NCBI GenBank assembly: GCA_963169105.1
Contig: OY720641.1
Coordinates: 3,673,258-3,737,257, forward strand
Source: Ceriagrion tenellum
Taxonomy: Eukaryota > Arthropoda > Insecta > Odonata > Coenagrionidae
DNA: 64,000 nucleotides
Direction of reading: 5' to 3'
Positions 24,701 to 36,100 of the stretch are shown in pieces. Within the stretch, counting starts at the first letter, position 1, and each line of letters starts with the position of its first letter. Made by a program: the position numbers and the translations under genes. The notes beneath the pieces were generated by a model that made no database searches, was not told the DNA's origin, and saw nothing but the letters and a program-made list of their open reading frames with translations.

Positions 24701-27700
24701 AGGTGCCAACCCTTCTGTTATAACAGGAGTGCCAACAAATAAAGATATTTTATGATTTCCTTGCATATAATGACAAAATACATCAACTCTGAAGAATGTG
24801 GTTGCAAAAAGGTGTGTCAAATTAGTACTTTGCTGAGAAGGCAGCCACACAAATACTAAGTTGGTCCAAAGTTTGAGTTTGCCAATACTATTTGAGACCC
24901 TGCACTGAAATATGTGATGGACACAATTGAGAAAATACGAAGAAAAGCCATAAGCTTGGCTAAAAGCTGTTATGAAAGTACAGAGAGTATGACACTGCTA
25001 CTAGAATAACCAGGAGTGGGGTAGTATAAACAGATGTGGTTCATTAAGATAATATAACTTGGAAAATTGATAACACATGAGTATCCTACTTGCAAGAAGG
25101 ATATTACTTTTACCCCAGACTACTTCCGAGCTGATGGGAGTGATATACTAGGAGAGTTACACTTTCAAACAGCCATCAAACATCCTGCTTCTCGAGAAGC
25201 ACTAATAGCAAAAACAAAATCACAGAAAGAACCTAAGATACCCAGTCCAAACTTAATCAATTTTTCATCTCATCTGACTTGCAATTCCTTTAAAATATTC
25301 CCTCCTTTCTTCATGGCTAGTGTAATACACCCTCTGCAAAATCACTATACCTGCAATGATTTTCCATGCTGTTTGTAAATAGATGTAGATAATGTCTTTT
25401 CTCAAATACCTTCAGCTTTTGTCTCATGTAGCTTATCGGAGATGCTTAGAAAGATTTTTACTCCTTGCTGGGCATAGGTTGAAGTGCTTCAAGCACTGCA
25501 TTATTGCCTCCTTCATGATCAGTCACAAGCATTATATCTTGGAGGATTAAACCTTCTCAGCAAGTTACTGAAAAATGATGAATCAAAAGTGCGAACAATA
25601 TCTGCTGATTGCATTGCTGCCCTGGCAATACATCCACTTGGGCGAGACATGGCAACTAAATTAGATCTCCAAGAACTACTGTTACCTCTTTTGTTTTCAG
25701 AGGTAAGAATGTTTCAATAAATAAAATGTTGTCTTTGGTTACTTTGTGGTATTCCATATTTTATAAAAACAATGGATAAGTAATAAAAACTTTTAATATA
25801 AAAACCACAGATATAAAAATTAAAATCACAATTTTAAAAAATCGTAATGTAAAAGCACGACCCGGGTTTCAGTGCAGAGCACCTGAGGACCTGAAGATGG
25901 TGCTCAGCGCCGAAACCCGGGTCATGCTTTTACATTACGATTGTAAAAATAGTGATTTTAATTTTTATATCTGTGGTTTTAGTAAAAGTTTTTACTACTT
26001 ATCCATTGTTTTATTAAGAATGTTTCATTTCAACTTCTTAAGGACAACAAGTTTGGTCTTTCATTTTGATGGAATAGATTTAAATGAATGTCTGGGATAT
26101 CTCCTTTGAGTGTAAATATCGGCTATTTTACATTCTCATTTTATGAGCACAGCAGCTGCTGAGCTTGGTATCATTATTCATAAATGTCATAACTTAACCG
26201 AACAAAGTTAAAACCCATGGGAATAGTTGGTGCTTTATCAAGTGCTCAAAGTGCAGACTAAGAATGCATTTGAAAACTGAATCCAGAAGGTACCTTTTTA
26301 AAAATTTGCCTTTATCTTATATGTCCAATTCCATTGTGGTAGGAACTCATTCAGGAAGCATTGTATCAGTGTTTTTTGCCCATAAAACTATTTTTGAAAT
26401 GAAGGAACATATGAAATCTAATCATTGATTTTGTGCTAAAATTCCAGGATATAGAAGAAATAGCTAGTGCTGCTGGTTGCATTACCTATATGACATTGAC
26501 AACTCCATCAAAAATAAAAGCTTCTCAGGAAGATTTGATTGACAGACTAGTATTTCTTGCCAGTAACAGGAGCAGTTTAAAACTTCAATTGAATGCAATA
26601 AAGGTAAGGGATTCATTGTTCATGTAATTCTCCATCCTTGCAAAAAATTAGCAACAAGATCAGGCATCTGATCATTTATTATCTGTGCACAATTGTGAAC
26701 AATTACAACATGGGAATGATCCCTGGACCCATTGATGTAGGATTACAATTATTCCATGCATTCTATTCTACTACTTGTGTGGGTACTACCTTCCTGTGAT
26801 GTCTCTGTCTTCTAGCTAAACTACGTATTCATTTATTGGTAATGTCATGAGACATGTTCTACGTTCACATAATATGTGCAAGCATTCTTAAGGATACGTG
26901 CCAAGGAGTGATGAGTCAAAAAAAAGGGGGGAGCATTGGAATATGAGGGTATAGTGGTAGCAGTACACGGTGGTAGCTGTGCAAAAGGCCCTTTGCAGTA
27001 GAGTAGTGATTTCACAGGGGAATAAGATAGCCAGCCCCCTGTGTTTGACTACCAGGGTTCACAACACTTAAAAATGCCCAATCTCATGTTCACACTAACT
27101 TTCTAGCTCAAATGGCTCTTAATCCATTTGTTTACATTTTCTTTGTGGATATGAACAGTATGTATCAGCATAGGTATATTGATGAAGCTGCTTTCACCTT
27201 AATTTATAATCTATAATCTATCTGAGCTGTCACAGAGGTCTGTGGTACCTCACATGGTAGAATACTGGGTAGTAGTGGGGAGTTAGAACACCAGCCATGA
27301 AAGGATAAGCTATAACAAAAAGAATAGGGGAGAGGTTAGAGATGAATTGTTTGTTAAAAATGTGACTTAAGTGAGTTTCCTGCTGTTTGTAGAGTAAACA
27401 CTAATGGTGAGTGGTAAGAAGGAATTTTAGTACCTATCGGTTAGGGATTGTATCTTCCTTATTTTGTCACTTCTATGCGATCTAGAGATATAGTACAGGA
27501 TCAGTATATCCTCTCTGTTGTACTGAAACTCACCTGATCAGAATTTTACTGTAAACTAAGCCTAGCATGTAGCCTCCGAGTCCCTGGTGGCTCCTAAACA
27601 GCAACTCTTCCATCAGTGGAGTCTAACCTAGCATATGCTGTTAGTGAAGACTTCAGACACTTCTCTCGATGAAACTAACTCAGCATTACTGCTGGCATTT

Positions 27701-29106
27701 CTATAAACAAGTCATCCATCAAAACATTAGCAACAATGTTGCACTTGATCCAGAGGAGAACCCCAACAATCTTCACTTACTTTGTTTTTGGCAGTTTTTA
27801 ACCCTTAAGCACTGTTGCCTGGGTGTTTAATAAGAAATGGGAGTCCAGCAATGCACTACTATTTAATACCTGAATAGAATATAATACAATGCTCAAGAAT
27901 ATCCATAAAAAACATCAATCTCAAATGGCAGATAGCCCGTGGATGCTAAGGGTTTGTGGCACAGAACTACAGGAAGAGTGGATGGGAGATGGGGGGAACT
28001 TGGAACAGGGATATGTACTGGGATTGTAGTGGAAGTTATGCTGGAAAGAAGTGTCCTAAGCTAGCTAGGACCTGACGATGTTAGCAGTAACATAAGCAAA
28101 ACTGTTGTCCGTTAATATGAATCAACGCGGGAAAAACCTGAATAAACTGACCTCAACAGTATTGTATGGTTCACAGTCTTGGTTTAAATGCTAGATGGAT
28201 GAGTGCCACCGGGAGTGTTTTAAGATTTGGGTGGGGAGAAGGATGTACAAGGATGGAAAGAGACAGCTGGGCAGAGATCAAGGCAAATGATGAGAAGAGG
28301 ACAAATCAGGGAAAGAAAGCTGATGGAATAAATCATAGTAAGGCTTTAAAAGTGCCTGGGGGTGAATTAATGGACAATGTTTAAGTTTAAGAAGGTAAAA
28401 AAGGAGATACTGTTGGCTAATCATGCAAGAGGGAGGAAAGGAATAGTTTGAATGGTATAAGAGGAAGAAAGAGATACAGAGGGTTTATTAGGGTCTTTAC
28501 ATTGGAAAATAAACTTCCCTCAGTCATGGAAATTGTTTGCAGACCTATCCATTGACCTATGATTTACTTGGCGGGATACCTTCACATTAAGATGATACAG
28601 GAAAGAAGAACTATAAGGCTATTAAATGAGAATCGATTTACCATTGAATTTTTATGTTTTTTAAAATCTAAAAGAATACCTACACAAGCTTCAAAAATTT
28701 GCTGAAAGATACCATGTTATGTAGAAGCCTTAGAGCTTTTAAGAAGTGTGTGTTTGGGTCTACCATACAGGTTGTGCCTATACCATCAAAGTTACTTTGT
28801 TATATTTTGACATCAACATTTCAGAATTACACAAGTATAATTTAATATTGCTATGAAATATTTAATATGCTACTCATTAGTCAGAATTATTCTGCAAACA
28901 AGACTGATATAAGTAGACTCTTTGTATGTTTGACAGTCAAATGTTTCTATTTGCAGGCACTGACTAATATATCTGAAGCACCAAAAGGGAGGTCAATACT
29001 ACTGGGAAGTTACCTCGGAATAATTGAGTCTATACCAGGCGACCATGATGAATATGTAGGTCGAGCACTTCAAACATTACTGGAAACCATTAAATGGCAG
29101 CCTTGA
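18686..29106 (+). CDS. RSPH14: Radial spoke head 14 homolog (armadillo repeats), seven exons seen
   Basis: The product is an armadillo/HEAT-repeat protein of the radial spoke of motile cilia and flagella. Exons seen: 18686-18760, 21997-22115, 22212-22528, 23965-24044, 25478-25702, 26448-26603, 28957-29106 (TGA). Phases join without shift, giving about 373 residues, close to the roughly 350 of vertebrate RSPH14. Family landmarks: PDI...T.A.VAYGRWALPQL at the N-terminus, LFHDPEKLYEA, the helical repeats DESKVRTISADCIAALA and SLKLQLNAIKALTNISEAPK, and a short C-tail ending ETIKWQP. An acidic insert of about 40 residues in exon 3 (DRDGETSDDEMDSP) is not a usual feature. The start codon is not located: exon 1 is open to 18584 without an in-frame ATG, so a further 5' exon is likely. 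Exon 1 has a GC donor. It converges on the DRC8-like gene. Confidence 0.86.
19361..21787. mobile_element. Tigger/pogo-like element without a readable transposase
   Basis: Imperfect inverted ends start CAGTAGACCCTCGACAATCT at 19361 and, on the minus strand from 21787, CAGTAGACCTTCGCTAATAT. TA flanks both sides (19359-19360 and 21788-21789), the expected target duplication. The 2.4-kb body has no readable transposase and contains repeat R2 (20620-21180). It lies in RSPH14 intron 1. Confidence 0.75.
20620..21180 (+). repeat. Dispersed repeat R2, copy 2
   Basis: Collinear with 10290-10830, same orientation; see that entry for shared blocks. Confidence 0.85.
21997..22115 (+). CDS. RSPH14: RSPH14 exon 2
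   Basis: Acceptor TTTGTTTTAG, donor GTCTGG. Encodes LKDLDSDSHERCLMAINSLS and NLFHDPEKLYEA, the first armadillo helices. Ends two bases into a codon that exon 3 completes as Arg. Confidence 0.88.
22212..22528 (+). CDS. RSPH14: RSPH14 exon 3, with acidic insert
   Basis: Acceptor TTATTTTACAG, donor GTGAGT. Encodes HELLKSIKAIIREAALIALG, then an acidic, probably disordered stretch (about 22325-22420: RDGETSDDEMDSP), then DLGRIAIILSDDYASIRCKA. The insert separates two armadillo repeats. Confidence 0.88.
23520..23577 (-). ncRNA. Hammerhead-ribozyme-like motif, best copy
   Basis: Minus strand: UAUGU (outer stem I), loop, GUAC (inner stem I), CUGAUGA, U, GGCUC-UGU-GAGCU (stem II), GAAAC, GCGUC, GUAC, loop, ACAUA. 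Every core box is present, the residue before the predicted cut is C in GUC, the preferred triplet, and stem I has two helical segments separated by an internal loop as in natural type I hammerheads. A single U lies between CUGAUGA and stem II. It sits in RSPH14 intron 3, antisense to the gene, with no Penelope-like coding sequence recognised next to it. Confidence 0.72.
23965..24044 (+). CDS. RSPH14: RSPH14 exon 4
   Basis: Acceptor TATAATTTCTAG, donor GTAAGA. Encodes PVNLHGCNFIPVLLERAEFE and SIEEIK. Too short to stand out as an open frame, but phase and content join exons 3 and 5. Confidence 0.85.
24880..25250 (+). pseudogene. LINE C-terminal fragment in RSPH14 intron 4
   Basis: The frame reads WDPALKYVMDTIEKIRRKAI, then stops and shifts, then GELHFQTAIKHPASREALI. 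VWDP....I..IEKIQRKA is a C-terminal motif of CR1/L2-like LINE proteins. No RT core is attached. Confidence 0.45.
25478..25702 (+). CDS. RSPH14: RSPH14 exon 5
   Basis: Acceptor CTTGCTGGGCATAG, donor GTAAGA. A whole number of codons (75), covering two armadillo repeats: QALHYCLLHDQSQALYLGGL and KNDESKVRTISADCIAALAI. Confidence 0.9.
25762..26013. repeat. 250-bp hairpin element with a hammerhead-like centre
   Basis: The arms (about 25762-25872 and 25910-26013) are near-perfect inverted copies: ACAATGGATAAG...ACGACCCGGGTTTC and GAAACCCGGGTC...CTTATCCATTGT. The loop contains GAC, CUGAAGA, U, GGUGCU-C-AGCGCC, GAAAC, CCGG, GUC in the order of the other hammerhead-like copies. This is the arrangement expected if two inverted Penelope-type termini were joined with the body deleted. 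It lies in RSPH14 intron 5. Confidence 0.75.
25888..25923 (+). ncRNA. Decayed hammerhead-like motif in hairpin loop
   Basis: Stem I GAC/GUC, core CUGAAGA (the seventh core position is tolerant, CUGANGA), stem II GGUGCU/AGCGCC and GAAAC are present. The short stem III and UH cleavage dinucleotide are not in register, so activity is doubtful. Confidence 0.4.
26448..26603 (+). CDS. RSPH14: RSPH14 exon 6
   Basis: Acceptor GCTAAAATTCCAG, donor GTAAGG. A whole number of codons (52): DIEEIASAAGCITYMTLTTP and ASNRSSLKLQLNAIK, joining to ALTNISEAPKG in exon 7. Confidence 0.9.
28068..28110 (+). ncRNA. Hammerhead-like motif, third stem-I variant
   Basis: GGAC, CUGACGA, U, GUUA-GCAG-UAAC plus an AUAAGC insertion, AAAAC (from GAAAC), UGUU, GUCC. 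Stem I pairs GGAC with GUCC, a third compensatory version. The changed GAAAC box and the insertion suggest it is inactive. In RSPH14 intron 6. Confidence 0.5.
28130..28640 (+). pseudogene. LINE C-terminal fragment in RSPH14 intron 6
   Basis: VLYGSQSWFKC-type text followed by GRRMYKDGKRQLGRDQGK resembles the LYGAEMWTVRK...RRMEKVRW C-terminus of the RTE-like LINE at 11830-14963. Stops and shifts abound. Confidence 0.5.
28957..29106 (+). CDS. RSPH14: RSPH14 exon 7 (terminal)
   Basis: Acceptor CTATTTGCAG; encodes ALTNISEAPKGRSILLGSYL and ends ETIKWQP then TGA. A possible polyadenylation signal AATAAA lies at 29445-29450. Confidence 0.92.
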   Translation, partial: ALTNISEAPKGRSILLGSYLGIIESIPGDHDEYVGRALQTLLETIKWQP

Positions 29107-29711
29107 TTGCACTTCTTGAAATGTCTACTAGACATATTTCAAGATGATGATGCAAGATCTCTAAGCAGTAGAATCTTTCTAACTTAAATATTGAGTTCAG
29201 ACAAAATTTGAGGCAAATACACAAGTGTAATATAAATGAGCATTTGTTATAGGTGATGTAATGCAATTAAATTTTGGGAGAAACCCACATATAAGAAACA
29301 ATGATTTTTTCTGGGTCTTTACCCTCGATGGGGTTTATTTTGACAACCCCTTACCTATCTTTCTAAAGCATAAATATCCAGTTTCTTATTCAGAAATATA
29401 TTTTTAATCAGTTTTAAGGAAAGAATGTATTACACATGTTAAAAAATAAATAGAATTTGGATAAAAATGATTGACCACAAATATATATATATATATATGA
29501 AATTGACTGGTAATTAAGTTACAAATAATATGTATTTCCAAGAATGTAGAAAGTGCAAAATTAGCCGAACATTTAAATTTTCATTGACATTATTTCCTAT
29601 CTAATTATTGAACAAGATATTTTTCATTTCTCACTGAATGTATGAAAAAAATAACAAAGTCTAGTCACATTCAAGATCTCCAGAATAAGTGATTATATAT
29701 TTTATCTAAGT
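29107..29711. other. Convergent 3' UTR region between RSPH14 and DRC8-like gene
   Basis: 605 bp between two facing stop codons. A plus-strand AATAAA (29445-29450) and a minus-strand AATAAA (29334-29339) would make the two 3' UTRs overlap by about 100 bp if both are used. A short (TA)n tract lies at about 29481-29500. Confidence 0.5.
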
Positions 29712-30159
29712 TCACGGAAAGGATTCCTTGAAATATTGACAAGCTAAAAATTTTAGTACGAGGTCCCCATAGTTAATGTTGTTTGTCTCTTGGTCCAGTG
29801 CAACATGTAGAAGTTCACTGAGCTCATCACTGCTAAGAGGTTCCACTTTGACGGTGTCAACAACCTCAGCAGGTGGTTCTTCCTCTTCTTCCACCATAAT
29901 TCTCCTCTTTGGCTTCTCCTCCACTACTTCCTCCTCTGGAGGTGGAGTCTCAGGAATTTTCTCATCGGATATACTAACTTTAATCTCCATGCTTTTATGA
30001 ACGTCTTTCAACTCCTCTTCAATTGCATTTATCCCTTCCTCATCTTCGGGAGAAACAGTCAGGATGCGTTTAAAAAAATCCTCCGTTAAATATCCCTTCT
30101 TTTTGGGATCAAAATACTCAAATGCTTGCATTAGTACTTCAGGTGACTCAGGAGGGTAC
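29712..30159 (-). CDS. DRC8: DRC8-like exon 3 (terminal)
   Basis: Acceptor ATGTCTAACAG. The apparent ATG at 30170 lies in the intron and spans the acceptor, so it is not the start. Encodes the C-terminal EF-hand pair with the Glu/Pro-rich insert between its halves. Confidence 0.9.
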
Positions 30160-33100
30160 CTGTTAGACATAGTGTAAACAAGGTTAAAGTACAGTAGTCA
30201 CAGAGGATAAACCTAATGTTGTCATTTTAGAATAATGACCTTCTGACAACCTCCAAATCACTAATAGTGTACAAATGATAATTTTCACTGCTTTGCTTAT
30301 GAATTCTCTGATAAATGTACAGTCACTGGGGGTGACTAGGAATTCGCTCCACCAGAGCAAAACCTGCCTAATGAGCCATTATGGTCATGCTTCAGTTAAT
30401 GTGCCATAGAGGGAGCTATGGAGGTTATGGCATATATGCCAGAACCTCAGGTGGATTATAAGAATGGAACCAGGTTTTGTAGTGATTGAATGGGTCCTGT
30501 AAATGCACAGCCATTTGTGAACTCAAAGTAAATTGTTGCTTCACATTTCAATATCTTCAACTCTGATGACAGGAATTCCAAGTTTCAATATTAAACTTTG
30601 TGACCAGAGAATGCGATTCTAGGTGCATAAGGAATGCAAGAATAATTTTTCATCAACTCAGAGGTATTTGCAGGAATGCTGCAAATCAAATGTGTTGAAT
30701 AAGCATATAGATGGATAAATTACCATAATTTTCATTTGAGGTAAATTACAATATTTTACCATGGCAATGCTTGGAAATTTTTCACATTTTGATGTAATTC
30801 TTTATTGCCTTCCTTGATACCCTCTGTTCTACTCTTTAGATCCAGTCAATGGAGAAAAATTGATTCATAAAATAATTAATTCCCATAGGACTTTCATTAT
30901 TCATTATTATGGCCTGGATAACCGGGAAAATGCATTTTAGTCCTTCAGAAACTTTGGGAATCGTTGAAATATTTGGCTTAATCAGGGATGGGCCATTAAG
31001 ATAATTCCCACGACAAGTTTCATAAATTAATAAGGTATTTTTCGTAATTTACTACAATCCCTAAAAATTACTGTAATTTTCCAGAATAATCACTAACATT
31101 TCAGATATCTTTCATACTTGTATATTCGAAACATATTCTTTCAAACCAGATCTATTTTTATTTCATTAAGACTTAAATAGGGGTCCAGTTTAGACCAGTG
31201 GTAGATTGTTCAACCCCCATTTTGAGGGTTGAGGTTTGAGTCCACGTGACGGAATAAATTTTCCTGGCTTGACAACCAACTTTTGCACACTACCGGAATT
31301 TGACCCCACTAGTGAGAGGCAGCAGAAGGCATTGATGGCACACATCAAGGAAATCGGATAATAGTAATTATAAACATATATCACATAAAGATATAGGGTC
31401 CCGTTTGGACCAGTTTTAGTGTATTTGACCAAGGTTCAGGACTATGCGACAGAGAGAAATTTTTCCTGGCCAGCCAACCAACTTTTGAATGTTAACATGA
31501 GACGAAAAATATCTTATTATATTCAGCATTTTAAATGTTTAATGCCCACCATTTCAACTACAGAGCAATTGATAATGACAACCTGGATAATGATTACTGT
31601 GCAGTCGAAACCTGGGTCAGCAATAAACATTTAAAGTGTGGAATATACTAACATACTTTTTCGTCACGTCTGTGACTATCTTCCACAAAGTTACACCTTC
31701 AACAGAGCTGGATTTACATATGGGCTTAAAGGGCTATAGCCTAGGGCGGCAGAATTTTGGGGGCGACAAATTTTGGGGAGGAAAGTTCAGAAAAATATGT
31801 AAACTGAATACTGAATAGTATATTTCGTCACAAGGACCGAAAGTGGTCGATTCCGGGACTCAATCGTATTTACACGCGAGGCAACAGCCGACAGCTCTGG
31901 GGTCAAGGCGGTATGTCGAATTGTCGCGACTGATGCCGTGCCGGCACCATCAGGCCAGCTGGTCCCCCTGGTCGACACCTGCCAACGAGCACCACTGCCA
32001 CCCCCACCACAACCACCACCGCTGCCGCTGTTCGGTCAGTCCAGTCAGCAATAGGTATTGGGTTGTTACACTGTACTTAGAGGTTATGTGGCAGTGCTAG
32101 TATCAATGTTATGAATCAGTGGTTTAGTCACTCATCATTGAAGAGAGGTCCGTGGAAGATATGTTAATGATTTACTCATTTTACTTTATTGTTTATTATT
32201 ACTTTATTATTTATTGAAATCACCACACAAAATTATTAGCATTTAATATGAAAATAGATCAATTTGTTTTAACGATCCAACTACTAACTACTGCATTCTG
32301 ACTGCGTCTGCATTGCACAATGTACAAATATACTTTTAACAAGTTTCTTTTATAATATAGTGTTGAAGCAAATGTTACAATTGTGTATTTTGTATTTGCT
32401 AGAATAATGCCTCTTTTATTTGTAATAATTTGCTTTTCATACTTTATATACTATTTGTAATCATTATATTTAGTTTCACTCAGTATTTAATTTTTTGTTT
32501 TTTCCTTTGCATCTTGATATGAGGTTTAATCTACCGGAGAGCATGAGTTAAGTAGGTAAAGATTAACATAAAAAAACTATAGTAATAGGGCAAAGGAGAA
32601 CAGTGTGGCACGCGGGGAGGGGAGGGCCTTAAATATTTTGCAAGTAACCCAAATTTGACCCCACTACTGAGAGGTCTCAGCAGAAAGCATTGATTGACGG
32701 ACAGGTATCAACAGCCATAGCTTTGGGCGAGAGTGAAGTTCACAGAAACAGCTGGGATACTGCGATGTGGAAGGCAATAGGGAAACCACCAAATTAGTCT
32801 CCCTAGAAGATGCAGCCCTGCCTTCATACTATATATGACATGATGGGATCCCTCCCAGTAAAATATTCTGGAGATAAAATAGTTCCCCAATCGGATCTCC
32901 GGGTGGGGAATACTGAGAGGGGTACATCAGTCAGCATGTACAAAGGACCGACATATAAATTGAGGCTCATATGACTCTTTTGTGGAATATTTTCACTCGT
33001 GGAAAACTTGTGGGGCTATTGTTTGAATGATTTGAACAATAATTTCTCATACCATGTCAAAAGAAAGGCAAATTGTGTGTGTGCTGCTATATTTAATTTT

Positions 33101-36100
33101 ACATTTTTTATTTCTACTCCATTAATGTAGCAAAAATAATGGTGTTAATGCCATTAATTCCTAATTATAGCTATTGACTCTCCTATCAAATTCATCGTTT
33201 GCAATTAAATGCTGAAAATATAAAATAAATGGAAAATATGGTAATATTCAATAATTACCATAATTCACCACGGTAATTTGCCTTAAAATTATGGTAATTT
33301 ACCCATCTATCGGCTTAATCAGCACATTTGTTGTACAGCTTTCCAGCAAATACATTTGAGTTGATGAAAAATTGTTCTTACATTCCTCATGCACCTAGAA
33401 TTCCATACTCTGGTCACTGAGTTAAACATTGAAAACCTGGCATTCCTGTCATCAGAATTGAAGGTATTTAAATGACAAGCAACAATTTCCTTTGAGTACT
33501 GCTGTATATGGAGCTATATATATGTTTTACTATATGTTCAACAGATGGCGTCTGCCATCTATGTATTTCCCACGGACTATTTCTATTATCTTTGGTATTT
33601 CCATAGCTTCTAATAAAACGTCAGTTGGCTTGTTACTCTTGAAGTAAGGTTAGTACTCTTTGCTCTTGAACGAATGAGTCGTATTATTGCAGCTCCCTCC
33701 ACAACATGGTGGCAGCGGTAAAAGTGCAAAAGAACCCCGTGTGTTAGAAATTGCTTTAGGATGGCGAAAAGTTTATTGATAGCTCCGCGAGAAATGGATT
33801 TCTCCGGAAATCTGGCAGTGAACTGGCAGAAATTTAAAATGGCATTCACATTATATTGCAAAGTCTATTTAGAGGAGGTAGTTACGGAACAAAGGAAGGT
33901 TGCACTGCTATTACACTCCTTGAAAGACAAGTGATTAGAGATTTTTAACTCATTTCATCTCTCAGAAAGTGACAGTAAGAAGCTTTCCGTGGTCATCAAA
34001 AAATTTGACGATTACTTTGTGCCGACAGTTAATGTCACGTATGAACGATACGTACTCTTAAATCGAAAGCAGGCTGATAGTGAATCATATGAACAGTACA
34101 TGGCTGTGCTGAGGAACCTGAGCCAGTCGTGTGATCTCGGAAACATTCGCGACAGCCTAGTAAAAGACGTATTCGTGAGCGGGATCAAAGATGCCAACGC
34201 AGGGAGCTTCTGCTGAAAACTGAAAATTTAGACTCAACCACAGCTTTGAATATTTGTAGAGCCAAAGAGATGGCTACACGGCAATCCCAGTTCATTCAAG
34301 AGACAAAGGTTGCCATTGAAGTTGACTGGATGGGTGCCAGGGAGCGAGGTCGGGGCCAGCCATGACCACCGAGAATACTGAGAGAGTAGACTCGGTGGTC
34401 ATGGTACAGCGCTCAACGCGTCGAGGCAGCAGAGAACTTCCGGCACAGTCCTCAGCCAGACGAACAGCTGATTCAAGGGAGACGACGGCGCCCAGATCAA
34501 GGTCATCAGTTAAAAGTATGTACCAGGGACGAAGTGTGTGTGGCAAGTGTGGATACTCGCACGAATTTGGCAAGTGTCCAGCTTTTAAGCAAAAGTGTAA
34601 TAGATGTCAGTTAATTGGTCATTTTGCTAGAATGTGTTACAGAGAAAGTGGAAGTAATCGCAAAATGGTTCATGCAATTGAAGAAGAAGAATGTGATGAT
34701 GATAGTGAGAGTGAAAATTTCAGTCTAAATAATTTGGTTACTGATGTTATTAATGAAGAGGGAGTCAAGTCAATCTAAGAAAGGCTGGCAGGTATGTTTG
34801 ATTATTAATGACCATCGGGTAAATTTTAAAATTGATAGTGGTGCTCAGTGTAATGTCTTGAATGAAAATGAATTTTTGAAGATTGTGATAAATCCTGATA
34901 TGTTGCGGAGCACAGATGTGGTAATTACATCCTTTACAAAGGATGAAGTACCGGTGGTGGGAATCTGTAAAAGTAAGTGTAAACTCAATAAGCAATATCA
35001 CCTGATTGACTTTTATATTGTTAAAGACGGACATGTCAATCTGTTAGGACTAGAAACCAGTGTTGCTTTAAATCCTATCAAATCAGTCAATGTTCTGGAA
35101 ACAATTGATAGAGAGTATAGAGACTTGTTTGATGGTAAGGTCGGAATGATTTTTGATTTGATTTTGTCGGGATAAGGTAAAAAAGGAACTGAATTCTATG
35201 TGCAAAATGGGAATAACTGAACCCATCACACAGCCAACAGAATGAGTAAGTCAGGTGGTTAATGTTAAAAAAAAAGGTAGCTTGCGCATTTGCATAGATC
35301 CTCGTCCATTGAACAAGGCCATGAAAAGGGCTCACTATGACTTTCCTACATTTGATGAAATAAGTGCAAAAATGACTGGAGCAAAAATCTTTGCAAAATT
35401 AGATGCATTGTCTGGATTTTGGTAACTACCACTAGATGATCGTAGTTCCAAATTGTGTACTTTTTCTAGTCCATTCGGGCGCTTTAAGTTCAATAGATTA
35501 CCATTTGGTCTATGCTGTGCTCCAGAAATGTTTCATAGGGTTATTTCACAAACGTTTGATGATCTAGAGGGAACAGTAACATTCCAAGATGATATATTAA
35601 TTTGGGCAACCTCCAAAGGTGAACTGCAAAAACGGGTGAATAAGGTATTGGCAAGAGCTAAAGAAAATGGTGTCAAATTTAATTAGGACAAGGGCAAGGT
35701 CAATGTTGATGAAGTCTTATTTTTAGGACATAAATTTACAGCTGAGGGTTTAAAAGTGGATGAAAATAAAGTCAAAGCTATTAAAGAAATGTCCTATCCA
35801 AAAGATAAGAAAGCCTTGCAGCGTGTGCTGGGGATGTTTAATTATTTATCAAAATTCATCCCTAATTATTCTTGCCATAGTGCACCCTAAACAAATGTGT
35901 TAAAAAGTGATTGTATTTTATGTGGACTTAAAATTTGGAGGATTCATTTAATTACTTAAAGAATCAGTTAATAAAATCCCCAGTATTGACTTACTTTAAC
36001 CCTAAAGAAAATCTGATATTATCGGTAGATGCCAGTTCTACAGGGCTTGGGGCAGTTTTGCTACAGAAAGGACAACCAATTGCTTATGCATCAAGGGAAT

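Noticed and set aside
25897..26109. 70-codon plus-strand frame
   Set aside because: It runs through one arm of the hairpin element and has no protein-like motif.
29776..30000. Serine-rich 74-codon plus-strand frame
   Set aside because: Antisense shadow of the Glu/Pro-rich insert of the DRC8-like exon.
30148..30170. ATG at 30170 as start of a 152-residue protein
   Set aside because: It lies in the intron and spans the acceptor TAACAG; upstream exons at 47.8-48.2 kb complete the EF-hand protein in phase.
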